A stretch of 64,000 nt of DNA from Cytobacillus firmus (GCF_023612095.1 NZ_CP086235.1:3483501-3547500); one strand, 5' to 3'; positions 49,802-58,550 are shown, numbered from the stretch's first letter. Notes: a model not told the origin generated them from the letters alone. Numbers and translations are program-made.

Positions 49802-50118
49802 GTAACTGCCCCTCCCTTATACAGCTAATAGCTTGTATGTGTTTATTTCCCCGAAGAGCTTTAAACTAATCGTATTTTCATAAAATATTCAATCAGACTG
49901 GTAAAAAAGAGATCACTAACTGCTCCTTAAAAGAGTACAGATCTGAGCGTATTATTGTAATCCCGGAATCCCTCATCTAATAAAAGAAATGGTATAATTA
50001 GATATAATGATTATCAGACTTGCCGATTAATTAGTTTGAGCTAAAATGGCACAAGCCATCATATTATATTATTAGCTTATACAGATACTCGGGTATCATA
50101 TAAAAATGGGGGTCATTT
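49802..50118. other. 317-bp intergenic gap between divergent genes
   Basis: AT-rich. I see a TATAAT hexamer near 49995 with no good -35, a short palindrome GATACTCGGGTATC near 50085, and the GGGGGTC ribosome site of the next gene. No gene or known RNA is visible. Confidence 0.6.
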
Positions 50119-51012
50119 ATGAACGTATCACTCGAAACGGCTGTTGAAGCAAATGTACATAAAGGATTGACTAAAGGAAAGCTTGCAAAAAGAATTTTCT
50201 TCATCATAGTTGGAGCCATACTTATGGGCGTGGGGATCGAAGAGTTCCTTGTGCCAAATAAAATTCTGGATGGCGGAATAGTAGGCATCTCCATTATCCT
50301 CTCTCACCTGTCCGGCTGGAAACTGGGCTGGTTTATTTTCATCCTTAACATCCCATTTTTTTACATAGGATACAAACAGATAGGGAAAACCTTTGCGTTG
50401 TCTACGCTGCTCGGGATTGCCGTATTATCAGCAACCACCCTTCTTTTGCACGATGTTCCTGTTTTTACTGAGGATTTACTGTTAGCAACGGTATTTGGCG
50501 GCATTGTTCTAGGTGTTGGGGTCGGCATGGTGATCAGGTATGGAGGATCCTTAGATGGAACAGAGATTCTGGCCATTCTGGTAAATAAAAAACTTCCGTT
50601 CTCTGTCGGCGAAATTATTATGTTTTTCAATATCTTCATTTTTGCTACGGCAGGCTTTGTTTTCGGCTGGAACAGGGCAATGTATTCCATCCTCGCTTAT
50701 TTCATTGCTTTCAAAACAATTGATGTGGTGATCAGCGGGCTGGATGAATCAAAATCAGCCTGGATCATCAGTGACCAGCATAAGGTAATCGGCGAAGCGA
50801 TCCTGGCACGGCTTGGAAGAGGGGTTACCTACTTAAATGGGGAAGGTGCTTACACAGGGGATGATAAAAAAGTAATCTTTTGTGTCATCACCAGACTGGA
50901 AGAGGCAAAATTAAAAGCCATCGTTGAAGAAATAGATCCCAGTGCTTTTTTAGCAGTTGCTGATATTGCGGAAGTCAGGGGCGGAAGATTTAAAAAGAAA
51001 GCCATTCATTAA
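50119..51012 (+). CDS. YitT family membrane protein
   Basis: 297-residue protein: five or six membrane helices with the YitT pattern (GIEEFLVPNKILDGGIVGISII, YGGSLDGTEILAI, FGWNRAMYSILAYFI) and a cytoplasmic C-terminal DUF2179 domain (HKVIGEAILARLGRGVTYLNGEGAYTG, AVADIAEVRGGRF). Transport role suspected but unproven for the family. GGGGG 6 nt before ATG. Confidence 0.9.
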   Translation: MNVSLETAVEANVHKGLTKGKLAKRIFFIIVGAILMGVGIEEFLVPNKILDGGIVGISIILSHLSGWKLGWFIFILNIPFFYIGYKQIGKTFALSTLLGIAVLSATTLLLHDVPVFTEDLLLATVFGGIVLGVGVGMVIRYGGSLDGTEILAILVNKKLPFSVGEIIMFFNIFIFATAGFVFGWNRAMYSILAYFIAFKTIDVVISGLDESKSAWIISDQHKVIGEAILARLGRGVTYLNGEGAYTGDDKKVIFCVITRLEEAKLKAIVEEIDPSAFLAVADIAEVRGGRFKKKAIH

Positions 51013-51041
51013 GCTAGTTTATAAAAACATGAATGTGCCAG

Positions 51042-51404
51042 TTAAATCAATATAACAAATAAATATACTAGTAACAAAACAAATATTAAAAAGATAACAG
51101 CTGTTATTAAATATATTAGAGATCGGGATGATGAGTAGGTTTGCAGGTTAATTCTTTTTCTGACCTGAAAATAATTCAGGGTAGAGTAAACCAGGATTGT
51201 CAGGCCGGTAACCAGAGAAAATAAACTTAATGAAATGGCAATGCTGTCTGCAAACTTATTTACTCTCTGCACATTATTAAAATGCAGCGTGGAAGCAAGT
51301 ACGCCTATTCCAATTACAGCGATCGATGTTCTTACCCATGCCAGGAAGGTTCTTTCATTTGCCAGATGCTGCTGTATGTATTTCGACTCTTTCGTTTCTT
51401 CCAT
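51042..51404 (-). CDS. DUF202 membrane protein (YidH-like)
   Basis: 120-residue protein with three membrane helices. The N-terminal motif LANERTFLAWVRTSIAVIGIG is diagnostic for DUF202. Function unknown. GGGAG lies about 10 nt before the ATG. Stands alone between YitT and the sulfur cluster. Confidence 0.88.
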   Translation of the reverse strand: MEETKESKYIQQHLANERTFLAWVRTSIAVIGIGVLASTLHFNNVQRVNKFADSIAISLSLFSLVTGLTILVYSTLNYFQVRKRINLQTYSSSRSLIYLITAVIFLIFVLLLVYLFVILI

Positions 51405-51503
51405 CAGAAACAGCTCTCCCTTATCTGAAGCATACTTTTATTTTTACCGCTTAACCACAGGTTAAACATAAAGGGAACAGCACCTGCTGCCCCCTCCCCA
51501 GAA

Positions 51504-52280
51504 TTATAATATATCCATCCAGATCTTAATGGATGTAGCCAGAATTAGTACAGCCAAAATAACCTGGAGAATTTTTGTATTTACTTTTTTTCCTGAAGCA
51601 GCTCCTAATGGAGAAGCAATTAAGCTGGCAATAATCATAATGGCTGCAGGAACATAGTCTACCTGTCCGGTTGCCAATTTACCAACTGTAGATCCGATCG
51701 ATGAAATAAAAGTAATTGCCAGTGATGTCGCAATCGTCATCCTTGTAGGAATCTTCAATACAACCAGCATAATAGGAACCAGTAAAAAGGCACCTGCTGC
51801 ACCGACGATACCAGCCCCGATGCCGACAATAAAAGCAAAGAAAGCTGCAAGCCATTTGTTGAACTTTACTTGATCCAAAGGGATGTCATCCAAGCCCTTT
51901 TTCGGCACAAACATCATGATTGCAGCAATTAAAGCTAAAACACCATAAACAAGGTTAATGCCGCCTTCCGTCATAAACCTTGAACCGTAACTTCCGATTA
52001 AACTTCCGACTAATATGGCTGAACCCATATAAATAATTAGTGTTTTATTCAGGTATCCGCCTTTCCTGTAGGCCCAGACACCTCCGATTGTTGCAAAAAA
52101 CACCTGTACAGCACTGATTCCGGATACTTCATGAGCAGAAAAGGCAGCTAATCCAAATAACGGAGGAATGTATAATAGCATTGGGTATTTAATGATTGAG
52201 CCGCCAATTCCCACCATTCCGGAAATATAAGACCCGATAAAACCAATTAAAAATATGACGATCAAAAAAGTAAAATCCAT
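51504..52280 (-). CDS. TauE/SafE-type sulfite/thiosulfate exporter
   Basis: 258-residue membrane protein with about eight helices and the TauE/SafE motifs [13 protein letters not shown] and [18 protein letters not shown]. As the last gene of a run of sulfurtransferases under a CstR-type operator, it most likely exports sulfite or a similar oxidised sulfur product of persulfide dioxygenase. GGAGGG before ATG. Confidence 0.9.
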   Translation of the reverse strand: MDFTFLIVIFLIGFIGSYISGMVGIGGSIIKYPMLLYIPPLFGLAAFSAHEVSGISAVQVFFATIGGVWAYRKGGYLNKTLIIYMGSAILVGSLIGSYGSRFMTEGGINLVYGVLALIAAIMMFVPKKGLDDIPLDQVKFNKWLAAFFAFIVGIGAGIVGAAGAFLLVPIMLVVLKIPTRMTIATSLAITFISSIGSTVGKLATGQVDYVPAAIMIIASLIASPLGAASGKKVNTKILQVILAVLILATSIKIWMDIL

Positions 52281-52344
52281 GTGGCTTTTCCCTCCTTTTA
52301 AGCAATAAAAGGGAGTCGAAACCCCCGTTTATCTTTACAATAGA

Positions 52345-52572
52345 TTAGCCTTTTTTTATCCAGAACTTTAACACTCCATTGTCATCCTCATGTTTTAAAA
52401 GCTCATGTCCAGTTGACTCTGTCCAGGCAGCCAAATCTTTAACAGCGCCTTTATCTGTTGTATGAACTTCAAGCACTTGCCCTGATTCGATTTCACCTAT
52501 TGCTTTCTTCGTTTTTACGATTGGCATTGGACAAGCTAAGCCTTTTGCATCCAGTATTTTTGCTGCGTTCAT
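52345..52572 (-). CDS. TusA-like sulfur carrier
   Basis: 75-residue TusA-family protein with the active Cys14 in KGLACPMPIVKTKKAI. It relays persulfide sulfur. It is very similar to the N-terminal domain of the TusA-rhodanese fusion two genes upstream. GGAGG before the ATG. Part of the CstR-controlled cluster. Confidence 0.92.
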   Translation of the reverse strand: MNAAKILDAKGLACPMPIVKTKKAIGEIESGQVLEVHTTDKGAVKDLAAWTESTGHELLKHEDDNGVLKFWIKKG

Positions 52573-52625
52573 ATTTCATTCCTCCAATTTTATTATTAGT
52601 TTTTTGATAAATCCTTACTAAAAGA

Positions 52626-53747
52626 TTATCTTACAGCACAGCGATTTGGACCGATTTCCATCTCACGCTGTTTTTCTTCATCCGGGCTGATTTTTCCCAT
52701 ATTTGTTTCGCGGATTTCCTGATAAGCATTAGGCTGAGGAGGAAGATTTTCAGAAACTAATTTTCTGAACTCACCTTCGTCTTCGATATTTAATCCGTGA
52801 TTTGCAGCAAATAATGTGCCAAGCTTTTCTGATACGCTGCCATCCTCATTCAATTCTTCAATAATCATGAAGTGTGCAGGCATAACAACTAATTCGTCCG
52901 ATAGGTCTTTATAGCGCTTATAAAGTGTTTCTCTTAAATCTCCAGCCCAATCCCCGGCTTTACCGGCAAGGTCCGGACGTCCGATAGAATCGATGAATAG
53001 GATATCACCTGAAAGAAGGTATTGATCGTCCACTACAAAAGATGTGGAGCCAATGGTATGGCCTGGTGAGTAAATAGCTTGAATGCTGATTTTAGTAGAA
53101 CCAATCATGACTTCGTTTCCATCTTCAAGACGGCTGTATTCAAATGTTACTTCTTCAGCATCCTTAGGAGGAAGCCAGTAGGAAGCACCCGTTTTTTCAG
53201 CAATTTTTCGTCCGCCAGAAATATGATCTGCATGAAGATGCGTATCAAAGACATGCTTGATCTCTGCATTCTTTTCAGCAGCAAAATCAGTAAATACGTC
53301 TGTCATTCTTGTGGCATCGACGATTGCAGCTTCACCGTTTGAAATCACCATGTAGGAAAGGCAGCCTTTTCCGATGCGGACAAATTGATACATTTCTCCG
53401 CCATCCTTTAAATCGCCCACTTTAACAGGCTCAAGATGCTCACTCCATGATTTCATCCCGCCTGCGAGGTAGGAAGCATCGCGTCCTGCTTCCTCAAGCA
53501 TTTCTGTAACCATGACAGAAGAACCTTCTTTTGCACACACTACTAAAAGCTCTTTATCAGCCGGAATTTTATCCAGAATGGATTCAACACCATCAAGAAG
53601 GTCAAAGTAAGGAACATTCAAGTATTCAAAGTTTTTGCCTTCAATCTTCCAATCATTAAAGTCGGTTTCATTACGCACATCAAGTATAAATAGTTCTTCA
53701 TTATGAATAACCTTTTTTGTTACTTCACTAGCAGTCATTGCTTTCAT
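52626..53747 (-). CDS. Rhodanese-persulfide dioxygenase fusion (CstB-related)
   Basis: 373-residue fusion: N-terminal rhodanese domain (active loop Cys71 in CAKEGSS) followed by a metallo-beta-lactamase persulfide dioxygenase domain with the iron site THLHADH (His170, His172, Asp174, His175), SPGHTIGS and [16 protein letters not shown]. It should oxidise glutathione- or bacillithiol-type persulfide to sulfite, with the rhodanese domain handling thiosulfate. In S. aureus CstB the order is dioxygenase first and rhodanese last, so this architecture differs. ATG with AGGGGG 11 nt upstream; a degenerate CstR box overlaps its leader. Confidence 0.9.
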   Translation of the reverse strand: MKAMTASEVTKKVIHNEELFILDVRNETDFNDWKIEGKNFEYLNVPYFDLLDGVESILDKIPADKELLVVCAKEGSSVMVTEMLEEAGRDASYLAGGMKSWSEHLEPVKVGDLKDGGEMYQFVRIGKGCLSYMVISNGEAAIVDATRMTDVFTDFAAEKNAEIKHVFDTHLHADHISGGRKIAEKTGASYWLPPKDAEEVTFEYSRLEDGNEVMIGSTKISIQAIYSPGHTIGSTSFVVDDQYLLSGDILFIDSIGRPDLAGKAGDWAGDLRETLYKRYKDLSDELVVMPAHFMIIEELNEDGSVSEKLGTLFAANHGLNIEDEGEFRKLVSENLPPQPNAYQEIRETNMGKISPDEEKQREMEIGPNRCAVR

Positions 53748-53789
53748 CTTTTTACATACCCCCTAATGTATAATTCAGTTTAAAAAAAT

Positions 53790-54368
53790 TTAGTTAAGCT
53801 TCGTTTCTGTCGGTCCATTCCATTCGGACATTCCCGGAACTACATTAATAACATTTGAGAAGCCCTTTTCAGCTAATACCTGGGATGCCATATCACTTCG
53901 GCTCCCTGTACGGCATACTACAAAAATCTTTTTATCCTGGTTCAGCTCGCTAATTCTTTCCTCCAATTCTCCGAAGGGAATCGAAATAGCATTTGGAATA
54001 TGGCCGAATGCATATTCAGCAGGTTCCCTGACATCGAGAACAACAATATCATCATTAGAATCCATCTCTTTTAAAAGATCATCGTTAGAGGCAACAGGCT
54101 CAAAAGTTGCAGCTTCACGCTCTTCATTTTCACCTGCTTTTCGTATATAATGCTTAAGCACTCCGCCTTCTTCCATTGTGCCAAGATATTGGTGTCCAGA
54201 GCTTTTTGCCCAGGCCTGAATATCTGCTTTTGAACCCTTATCTGTTGCAAGTACCTCAAGCACTTCCCCCGGATTCAGATTATTGATTGCTTTTTTCGTT
54301 CTTACAATCGGCATTGGGCAGGCAAGCCCCTTTGCATCCACTGAAAAGTTCGTTTTTAAAGTTTCCAT
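53790..54368 (-). CDS. TusA-rhodanese fusion sulfurtransferase (CstA-like)
   Basis: 192-residue two-domain sulfurtransferase: TusA domain with Cys17 (KGLACPMPIVRTKKAI) and rhodanese domain with Cys152 (VCRTGSRSD). It probably passes sulfur between the two cysteines. S. aureus CstA also joins rhodanese and TusA, plus a DsrE domain; here DsrE is the separate upstream gene. AGGAGG 8 nt before ATG. Confidence 0.92.
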   Translation of the reverse strand: METLKTNFSVDAKGLACPMPIVRTKKAINNLNPGEVLEVLATDKGSKADIQAWAKSSGHQYLGTMEEGGVLKHYIRKAGENEEREAATFEPVASNDDLLKEMDSNDDIVVLDVREPAEYAFGHIPNAISIPFGELEERISELNQDKKIFVVCRTGSRSDMASQVLAEKGFSNVINVVPGMSEWNGPTETKLN

Positions 54369-54389
54369 TCAAAATTCCTCCTTATAGCT

Positions 54390-54866
54390 TTAGATAAATA
54401 AGTTGACATTACCGTCTTCTGCATCTGCAAGATAAGCAGCTACACCGGCATATTCCACACCATCAATGATTTCTTCCTGTTTAAATCCAAGAAGGTCGAC
54501 AGTCATTTGACAGGCTACCAGCTTAACATCCTGTTCTTTTGCTAATTCAATCAAATCTTTAACTGGCATTGTGTTGTGCTTTTTCATAATATCTTTGATC
54601 ATCTTAGGACCCATTCCAGCCATATTCATTTTAGATAAACCCATTTTTTCCGGACCTCTTGGCATCATTTTGCCAAACATTTTTTCCATAAAAGTTTTTT
54701 TGACTTGAATTGGCTCATCTTTCCTCAGAGCATTTAGTCCCCAGAATGTGTGAAAGATGGTTACTTCATGATCGTAAGCAGCTGCACCGTTTGCAATGAT
54801 ATAAGCCGCCATCACCTTGTCATAATCTCCGCTGAATAGAACGATTGTTGTTTTTTTCTTTTCCAA
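54390..54866 (-). CDS. DsrE/DsrF-like (DsrE2A) sulfur-transfer protein
   Basis: 158-residue DsrE-fold protein; strand TTIVLFSGDYDKVMAAYII at the start and Cys119 in KLVACQMTVDLLGF as the likely sulfur-carrying residue, with a Met/Lys-rich insertion (MFGKMMPRGPEKMGLSKMNM). TTG start 8 nt after GGGAGG. First gene of the run to TauE, preceded by a promoter with two CstR-type operators. Confidence 0.9.
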   Translation of the reverse strand: MEKKKTTIVLFSGDYDKVMAAYIIANGAAAYDHEVTIFHTFWGLNALRKDEPIQVKKTFMEKMFGKMMPRGPEKMGLSKMNMAGMGPKMIKDIMKKHNTMPVKDLIELAKEQDVKLVACQMTVDLLGFKQEEIIDGVEYAGVAAYLADAEDGNVNLFI

Positions 54867-54881
54867 TCTTTTATCCTCCCT

Positions 54882-54897
54882 TTACCCCATTGGGTAT
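54882..54897. promoter_or_regulatory. CstR-type operator 1
   Basis: TTACCC-CATT-GGGTAT, between promoter and the DsrE ribosome site. Confidence 0.6.
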
Positions 54898-54951
54898 TTT
54901 TATAATCAAAAAAATTTATTTATTTGTTTTAAGCTTTTAAAATGATCCAAA

Positions 54952-54967
54952 ATACCTTACTGGGTAT
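54952..54967. promoter_or_regulatory. CstR-type operator 2
   Basis: ATACCT-TACT-GGGTAT, directly downstream of the -10 of the DsrE promoter. Confidence 0.7.
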
Positions 54968-54996
54968 ATACTAGAGTATATTTGACTTTCTGTCAA
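54968..54996 (-). promoter_or_regulatory. Sigma-A promoter of the DsrE-TusA-PDO-TauE operon
   Basis: TTGACA, 17-nt spacer, TAGTAT on the minus strand, bordered by operator 2. Confidence 0.6.
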
Positions 54997-55020
54997 CACC
55001 TGTTATTGGCCATTTGCAGA

Positions 55021-55320
55021 TCAGTAATCTAATGGTCCTTCCCAGTTCATCATACCGCCAAGCATGTTAATGACACTAAACCCCTGTCCTTCAAGAAATT
55101 GTGCAGCTAATCCACTGCGGTTCCCTGATCGGCAAACCATAACATATTCCTGATTCTTATCCAGCTCATGCATACGGAATTCAATTAATCCAAGCGGAAT
55201 ATGAATAGCTGAAGCTATCTTTCCTTCTTTTACTTCATCTGCTTCCCGCACATCAATGATATTTAATTTTTTTCCTGCAGCAAGCTGCTGCTCTACTTCA
55301 TTAACAGTCATTGTTTTCAT
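55021..55320 (-). CDS. Single-domain rhodanese
   Basis: 99-residue thiosulfate/persulfide sulfurtransferase; active loop Cys63 in VCRSGNRSG, plus IIDVREADEV and GGMMNWEGP. Cytoplasmic. GGGGAG 8 nt before ATG. Sixteen bases downstream of the membrane-anchored rhodanese gene, so the two form one unit. Confidence 0.92.
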   Translation of the reverse strand: MKTMTVNEVEQQLAAGKKLNIIDVREADEVKEGKIASAIHIPLGLIEFRMHELDKNQEYVMVCRSGNRSGLAAQFLEGQGFSVINMLGGMMNWEGPLDY

Positions 55321-55335
55321 TTAATATTCTCCCCT

Positions 55336-55695
55336 TTATCTCCAGGCGCTTACTCCGCCTTTAATATTTGTAATGTTCTTATATCCGGCTTTTTTTAGAA
55401 TTTCGGTTGCTTTGCTGCTTCTCATTCCACTTTGACAAATAACAACTACTTCCTTATCTCTTGATAACTGTCCCATTTTCTGGTGAAGCTGATGAAGAGG
55501 CATGTTCTTAAATCCTGGAATATGGAAGCTCTTAAATTCAGCTGATGTTCTTACATCAATGTATTGCTTTGTTTTGTCCTTCATTTCATTCTTCAGCTGA
55601 GCAGTTGTCATCTGTTTTACTCCCTTTACAGGAATCAGCTTCAGAACGAGAAAAATAATAAGCAGGGTTATAATAATTCCATTTGCAACAGTCAT
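55336..55695 (-). CDS. Membrane-anchored rhodanese
   Basis: 119-residue rhodanese with an N-terminal membrane helix (GIIITLLIIFLVLKL) and an intact active loop Cys88 in ICQSGMRSS. Orientation of the catalytic domain is probably cytoplasmic. GGAGG before ATG. Operator 3 lies 35 bp upstream. Confidence 0.9.
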   Translation of the reverse strand: MTVANGIIITLLIIFLVLKLIPVKGVKQMTTAQLKNEMKDKTKQYIDVRTSAEFKSFHIPGFKNMPLHQLHQKMGQLSRDKEVVVICQSGMRSSKATEILKKAGYKNITNIKGGVSAWR

Positions 55696-55729
55696 TTGCC
55701 TACCTCCAAATATATATCGTTCCTTCTTT

Positions 55730-55745
55730 ATACCTTATGGGGTAT
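55730..55745. promoter_or_regulatory. CstR-type operator 3
   Basis: ATACCT-TATG-GGGTAT upstream of the rhodanese pair; an imperfect TATAAA -10 overlaps it. Confidence 0.65.
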
Positions 55746-55781
55746 ATTGTAACTTAATAAAAAAAGGAAGTCAACTGACCA

Positions 55782-56042
55782 TCATCGGCTTTTAACAAGT
55801 AAGTTGACAGCCTCTTCAATCATGATGGAACTCTCAATTCCCTTTTCAGCGTTTTCAACAATACATTGTTCAATATTGGAACTGACAATAACTGCAATTG
55901 CTTTATCAATTGCTGATCTTGAAGCTGTTAGCTGGGTAATGACAGATTTGCAATCTTTTTCATCCTCCATCATTTTTAAAATCCCTCTAAGCTGACCTTC
56001 CGCCCTTTTGATTCGATTTTTAGTTTTTGCATCGTATAACAC
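55782..56042 (-). CDS. cstR: Persulfide-sensing repressor CstR
   Basis: 86-residue CsoR-family repressor with Cys31 (EKDCKS), Asn56 and Cys60 (SNIEQC). Copper CsoR has His at the Asn position, while this C-N-C set plus the neighbouring rhodanese, TusA and persulfide dioxygenase genes identifies CstR. It should dissociate from DNA after forming a di- or trisulfide link between the two Cys. I chose GTG six nt after TGGGG; an in-frame GTG three codons earlier overlaps that site. Numbering then agrees with the other paralogue at 17 kb. Confidence 0.9.
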   Translation of the reverse strand: MLYDAKTKNRIKRAEGQLRGILKMMEDEKDCKSVITQLTASRSAIDKAIAVIVSSNIEQCIVENAEKGIESSIMIEEAVNLLVKSR

Positions 56043-56063
56043 ACGCTTCACCCCATTTCAGTT

Positions 56064-56408
56064 TTATTTTACACAGTGACAATCAGGCATTGAAAAACCA
56101 ACTATCTTAAACCCTTTTTTTCTCAGCATCCTTACTCCCACATTTTTCTCTAATGAGCTGGAGGCAACTAAATGGATCTGGTTATAAGGTATATCGTTTA
56201 TATGCCGATTTATATATGGAATGGGCAAATTGATCGCTCCGGGTATTTCACAATGACAGGAATCATTATATTCCCTGACATCCAGCAGGGCTATTCCTTC
56301 CTGGGGCAGGCATTGATCTAAATGATAACAAGGTATGTTTCTAATAGGATAATACCTTTTAAATAAAGGGAAACTGGCTAGCAGCAAGGTTAAAATAATC
56401 AGCAGCAT
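56064..56408 (-). CDS. Membrane-anchored rhodanese-like protein lacking the catalytic Cys
   Basis: 114-residue protein: N-terminal membrane helix, rhodanese strand ALLDVREYNDS and IPGAINLPIPYI, but the active loop is VASSSLEKN, without Cys. Extra cysteines occur at CYHLDQC, SCHC and CHC near the C-terminus, which could bind metal or sulfur instead. GAGGAG before ATG; 21 bp upstream of cstR, so probably the first gene of a cstR operon. Promoter has operator 4 in its spacer. Confidence 0.82.
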   Translation of the reverse strand: MLLIILTLLLASFPLFKRYYPIRNIPCYHLDQCLPQEGIALLDVREYNDSCHCEIPGAINLPIPYINRHINDIPYNQIHLVASSSLEKNVGVRMLRKKGFKIVGFSMPDCHCVK

Positions 56409-56447
56409 AGTTCTCTCCTCTGCGTAAATAATTCAATTACAATTCAT

Positions 56448-56476
56448 ATAATATACCCTATTGGGTATATAGTCAA
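56448..56476 (-). promoter_or_regulatory. Promoter of the rhodanese-like/cstR operon
   Basis: TTGACT, 17-nt spacer, TATTAT on the minus strand; operator 4 fills the spacer. Confidence 0.75.
56453..56468. promoter_or_regulatory. CstR-type operator 4
   Basis: ATACCC-TATT-GGGTAT, the most symmetrical copy, between the -35 and -10 boxes, which implies autorepression of cstR. Confidence 0.75.
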
Positions 56477-56493
56477 CACTTTTTTTACAAATA

Positions 56494-56519
56494 GAAAAAC
56501 ACCCGCATGGGTGTTTTTC
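56494..56519 (-). terminator. Terminator of the HesB-like gene
   Basis: GAAAAACACCC-ATGC-GGGTGTTTTTC on both strands. Confidence 0.85.
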
Positions 56520-56520
56520 A

Positions 56521-56808
56521 TTAGCAGCAGTCGCTGTCATTGCCTAACAGAACCAGTCTTTCATTTTCCTGATCATGGTCAAGAATCATACTTTCTGTAT
56601 GCGGTTTGATTTCCGGGTCGATTGCCACCTGGATCTCATTTATTGTTTCGATTATATCATCTGCTTCCGGCTCATCCAGAGCCAGTCCAATTTGAGGGCC
56701 ACCTCAGCCAAAGCCTGCAAAATAAACTCTAATGCCGCCCGTATTTTTCTCTTGAAGAACCTGTTTCAATAAGTCTCGAGCTGAATCTGTAATTTTCAAG
56801 ATCATCAT
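56521..56808 (-). CDS. HesB/IscA-like protein with in-frame UGA (selenoprotein candidate)
   Basis: Read through one UGA, this gives a 95-residue HesB/IscA-fold protein: MMILKITDSARDLLKQVL, then GIRVYFAGFG-(UGA, residue 35)-GGPQIGLALDEPEADD and a C-terminal Cys94-Cys95. Ordinary relatives have Cys at the UGA position (AGFGCGGP), a likely Fe-S or metal ligand. Start has GAGGAAAGG upstream and the frame is otherwise intact to a terminator. A 7-bp hairpin with loop UGGAU starts 18 nt after UGA, as in bacterial SECIS elements. HesB-like selenoproteins are known in other bacteria. Alternatives: a recent nonsense mutation. If selenocysteine machinery is absent, the product would be 34 residues. Confidence 0.75.
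56667..56685 (-). promoter_or_regulatory. Candidate bacterial SECIS element
   Basis: RNA CUGGCUC-UGGAU-GAGCCGG: 7 bp (one G-U) with a 5-nt loop whose second base is G. The loop begins 25 nt after the UGA, within the 16-37 nt window described for bacterial SECIS elements. Confidence 0.6.
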
Positions 56809-56969
56809 CCTTTCCTCAGTTTATCAATGGCTAAAAAGAAAATATTAATATCGGGGAGTCATCTAGTTACCTTTTTAATACCCCCGCCTGTACACGTTAA
56901 TATTACTTCAATACTCCTTGGAAAGGGAAGTATTTAGTTTTATTCTGCCCATTTTTTAAAAACCTGAAA

Positions 56970-57003
56970 AAAAAAGACGAACCACAACATACTTTGGTTC
57001 GTC
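56970..57003 (-). terminator. Terminator of spoVR
   Basis: GACGAACCA-AAGTATGTTG-TGGTTCGTC followed by TTTTTTT (minus strand). Confidence 0.9.
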
Positions 57004-57011
57004 CGTCATTT

Positions 57012-58424
57012 TTATAAATATTTTCTGTGGATGCTCTTCCCATCGTAAGTGAAAAGCATATTCTTGCCTTCAACAATGGTTTCCATATGGACGCCTCTGC
57101 CCCAAAGCTGATGTACATATGGAAGTACTTTTTCAAGATATTTAAGATCAAGCTCCACACCTTCAAACCAGTGCTTTAAGTATAGTTCACCATTCTTCAT
57201 ATAATCGCCGTCAGTAACCGTCAAATATGGGAATCCTCCATTTACACGCATGCTGACAAGCTGATCGCGCACATGCTCCCACTGTTTATCCACTACTTTA
57301 TAATCCTTGCCCTGTTTTTGGAACAGATACATATCTTCTCTCATGACAAGGTCTTTTGTTAAATAATTTCTTAAAAATGATATATCTGACTCGATTTCAC
57401 GAACCTCGAACATTTTTTCCCGGCCTGAATTTGGCACTGCCCCGCGCCTTTTCATTTCCTCAGTCGGATTGTTATATCGTTCTTCAATATCTTCAAAAAT
57501 CTTCAGACCCAGATAATATGGATTGATTCCGGTCTTGGACGGCTGCACAACCCCTGCATTCAACTTTGCAAATTCCAGCGCTTCAGCAGATGTCAAATCC
57601 ATTTCCCTTAAGATGCGCTGATGCCAATACGATGCCCAGCCTTCATTCATAATTTTAGTTTCCAGCTGCGGCCAAAAATAGAGCATTTCTTCCCGCATCA
57701 TCGTTAATATATCCCGCTGCCAGTCGGTTAGCTCCCTGCTGTAGCTCTCTATAAACAGCAATAAATCTTTTTCCGGTTTCGGAGGGAATTTCTTATTTTT
57801 CTTCTTTGGTTCATGCTTCTTGTTTCTTTCATCCAAACCCCATAAATCATCATAAGGGCTGGCCGCTGCCGTATCACCGCTGCTTTCATACTCATCATCC
57901 GAACTCCAGGCTAGCTTCGGCCTCATAAGAGAAGGATCAATATGCTCCTCAATTGCCAGCACGGCATCAAGGAAGGTTTCCACTTCCTTCTTCCCAAACT
58001 CAATTTCATAATGCCTTATTCTTTCAGCAGTGGCAGCCATGCTCTCTACCATGTCCCTCTTTGTGTTTTGAAAACGCACATTATTTTTAAAGAAATCACA
58101 ATGTGCTAAAACATGCGCCACAATTAATTTGTTTTGGATAAGGGTATTTGAATCCAGCAGAAACGCATAGCAAGGATCCGAGTTAATTACGAGCTCATAA
58201 ATTTTTGATAATCCCAAATCATAATGCAGCTTCATTTTATGAAACTGTTTTCCAAAGCTCCAATGCGAAAACCTGGTCGGCATGCCATAAGCGCCAAATG
58301 TATAAATGATTTCGGCTGGGCAAATTTCATACCTCATAGGGTAATAGTCCAAACCAAACCCATTTGCAATTTCAGTAATTTCCTGAATGGCATATTCCAA
58401 TGATTTATTATCTTCCTCCCGCAT
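57012..58424 (-). CDS. spoVR: Stage V sporulation protein R
   Basis: 470-residue SpoVR homologue; conserved blocks include [81 protein letters not shown] (the HEGWA-like motif) and [17 protein letters not shown]. Required for spore cortex formation in B. subtilis; mechanism unknown. ATG 5 nt after GGGGGAG; GTG two codons earlier overlaps that site. Gene order spoVR - yhdC - yhdB - azoreductase follows the B. subtilis region. Confidence 0.95.
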   Translation of the reverse strand: MREEDNKSLEYAIQEITEIANGFGLDYYPMRYEICPAEIIYTFGAYGMPTRFSHWSFGKQFHKMKLHYDLGLSKIYELVINSDPCYAFLLDSNTLIQNKLIVAHVLAHCDFFKNNVRFQNTKRDMVESMAATAERIRHYEIEFGKKEVETFLDAVLAIEEHIDPSLMRPKLAWSSDDEYESSGDTAAASPYDDLWGLDERNKKHEPKKKNKKFPPKPEKDLLLFIESYSRELTDWQRDILTMMREEMLYFWPQLETKIMNEGWASYWHQRILREMDLTSAEALEFAKLNAGVVQPSKTGINPYYLGLKIFEDIEERYNNPTEEMKRRGAVPNSGREKMFEVREIESDISFLRNYLTKDLVMREDMYLFQKQGKDYKVVDKQWEHVRDQLVSMRVNGGFPYLTVTDGDYMKNGELYLKHWFEGVELDLKYLEKVLPYVHQLWGRGVHMETIVEGKNMLFTYDGKSIHRKYL

Positions 58425-58517
58425 TGCCACTCCCCCTTTTAGTCCTTACCATAATCTATGAACCAACAAGAGGATTGATGAGTAGTCTCTTCATAAGCTT
58501 GGAACAAATTACATCAA

Positions 58518-58546
58518 AAAGCGGAGCATTTCGCCCCGCTTTTATT
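58518..58546 (-). terminator. Terminator of the YhdC-like gene
   Basis: AAAAGCGGGGC-GAAAT-GCTCCGCTTTT. Confidence 0.85.
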
Positions 58547-58550
58547 TGTG

